From Letharia columbiana (Eukaryota; Ascomycota; Lecanoromycetes; Lecanorales; Parmeliaceae): a stretch of DNA of 64,000 nt. The stretch's first letter is position 1. Every line of letters starts with the position of its first letter. Below the pieces are notes generated by a model. That model searched no databases and was not told the DNA's origin. It worked only from the letters and a program-made list of their open reading frames with translations. A program made the position numbers and the translations under genes. The stretch spans positions 295,001-359,000 of the forward strand of contig NW_023501077.1 in assembly GCF_014066305.1 (NCBI RefSeq). Direction: 5' to 3'. Below are positions 63,290 through 64,000 of this stretch, piece by piece.

Positions 63290-64000
63290 ATGCCTCGTGG
63301 ACGCACTGACCAGACTCGCAGCATGACTGAGCGCGAAAATTTCAACCAATCTTATCTCGAGGAGTCTGCTGCTGGTCGTCTTCGTGGCTATGATACCCGT
63401 GGATATTGCGATTCTGACCGTGGCGGGCCTCCTATTGCTGGTTCGCGTGACTACTGGCGTTATGCAAGCGTTGCTTCTCGCGGTCATGGAAGCCATCCTG
63501 CCACGAGAGAAGAGGATTCCTCAGGCTCCTCTGACTCCTCCGACGATGATTTTTTGGCGGGAGATCCCGTGGGTCCTCGTTCTGGGGGAACTCGTGGCCA
63601 TCGTGGCACGGTCAGAGAGGACTACGATTCTTTTGACGAGGATTCTTTGGCTGGGGAGTCTGCTAGTCGCCGCCTTGGCGGAACTCTCGGTCACCGTAGA
63701 CTTGACGACGATTCTGACGATGATTCATTGGCGGGAGACTCCGCTGGTACTCGTGATGCGGGACCTCGAGGCCAGCGTGGACAAGGGCCTCCCCGCTCCC
63801 GTGGAACCGGTCCTCGATACGCGGATAGATACGCGGATAGATACGCGGATACTTTGATTGAAGAGTCCGCCGACGATGAATCCGACGATCATCGCCGCGG
63901 CACCCGAGGTGGAGTTGCAGCCTCAGCTCGTTATAGTACACCCTCGTCTCGTCGTCGAGAACTTTCACCTTCCCCCCGTCGGGGAGGGATGTCCCCCGGC
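63290..64000 (+). CDS. Arg/Gly/Asp/Ser-rich repeat protein, 3' end outside window
   Basis: Open from ATG 63290 to the window edge without a stop (237 codons seen). Begins MPRGRTDQTRSMTERENFNQ. Almost every residue is Arg, Gly, Asp, Ser, Glu, Ala or Pro, so the chain is disordered. Three imperfect repeats have an acidic run, then FLAGDP, SLAGES or SLAGDS, then a GTRGHRG-like basic part; their Leu residues are at 89, 120 and 147. A 12-base tandem (TACGCGGATAGA, 2.75 copies, 63818-63850) encodes YADRYADRYAD. Later text SARYSTPSSRRRELSPSPRR resembles SR/RGG proteins that bind RNA. I know no family. Alternation of acidic and RG-rich patches suggests phase-separating or nucleic-acid-binding behaviour, which is inference. 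Confidence 0.6.
   Translation, partial: MPRGRTDQTRSMTERENFNQSYLEESAAGRLRGYDTRGYCDSDRGGPPIAGSRDYWRYASVASRGHGSHPATREEDSSGSSDSSDDDFLAGDPVGPRSGGTRGHRGTVREDYDSFDEDSLAGESASRRLGGTLGHRRLDDDSDDDSLAGDSAGTRDAGPRGQRGQGPPRSRGTGPRYADRYADRYADTLIEESADDESDDHRRGTRGGVAASARYSTPSSRRRELSPSPRRGGMSPG

Overview
The window is nuclear DNA of a filamentous ascomycete (Pezizomycotina). The evidence is gene density, short spliceosomal introns (about 45-80 nt, GT-AG with CTNA-type branch sites just upstream of the acceptor), and a gene set of standard fungal type. Several proteins (the single-span fibroin-3-related type protein, the BTB family, the three-LysM secreted protein) suggest a Dothideomycete, possibly near Mycosphaerellales. 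That placement is inference from family resemblance; no rRNA or marker search was possible. No rRNA, tRNA, CRISPR or prokaryotic feature was seen.

Layout. 0-14 kb: apn1 (5' end outside the window), an RBM42-like RNA-binding protein, 6-phosphogluconate dehydrogenase, an SLC35C2-type transporter, mitochondrial zim17, cullin-3 and lsm12. 14-25 kb: a 7.9-kb intronless utp20 divergent from a CWF19L1/Drn1-type protein, then a small single-span membrane protein. 26-30.7 kb: a gene-poor stretch holding a 705-bp AT-rich inverted-repeat element with mutations like RIP (repeat-induced point mutation), and a pyroglutamyl peptidase. 30.7-41.7 kb: a Myb/SANT-like fungal protein, the checkpoint kinase bub1, a BTB protein and pol5. 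42.7-45.1 kb: a three-LysM secreted protein and a second BTB protein. 47.4-51.1 kb: cdc25 and the GINS subunit sld5, which carries a GC-AG intron. 51-56 kb: gene-poor, with two four-span membrane proteins of unknown function, a coding-like stretch interrupted by one in-frame stop, and degenerate repeats. 56.4-64 kb: a CorA-type Mg2+ transporter, tubulin cofactor A, THO subunit 7 divergent from elongin A, and an unfinished Arg/Gly/Asp-rich repeat protein running off the end.

The genes are mostly unrelated housekeeping functions: DNA repair and replication (apn1, sld5), ribosome biogenesis (utp20, pol5), mRNA metabolism (RBM42, CWF19L1, THOC7, ELOA), ubiquitin ligation (cul3) and mitosis (bub1, cdc25). 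I see no biosynthetic or defence cluster. The less ordinary content lies in the accessory gaps: the LysM gene, the RIP-like element, the 51-56 kb stretch and the repeat protein at the right edge. Exon coordinates were worked out by eye from splice signals, reading phase and family conservation.
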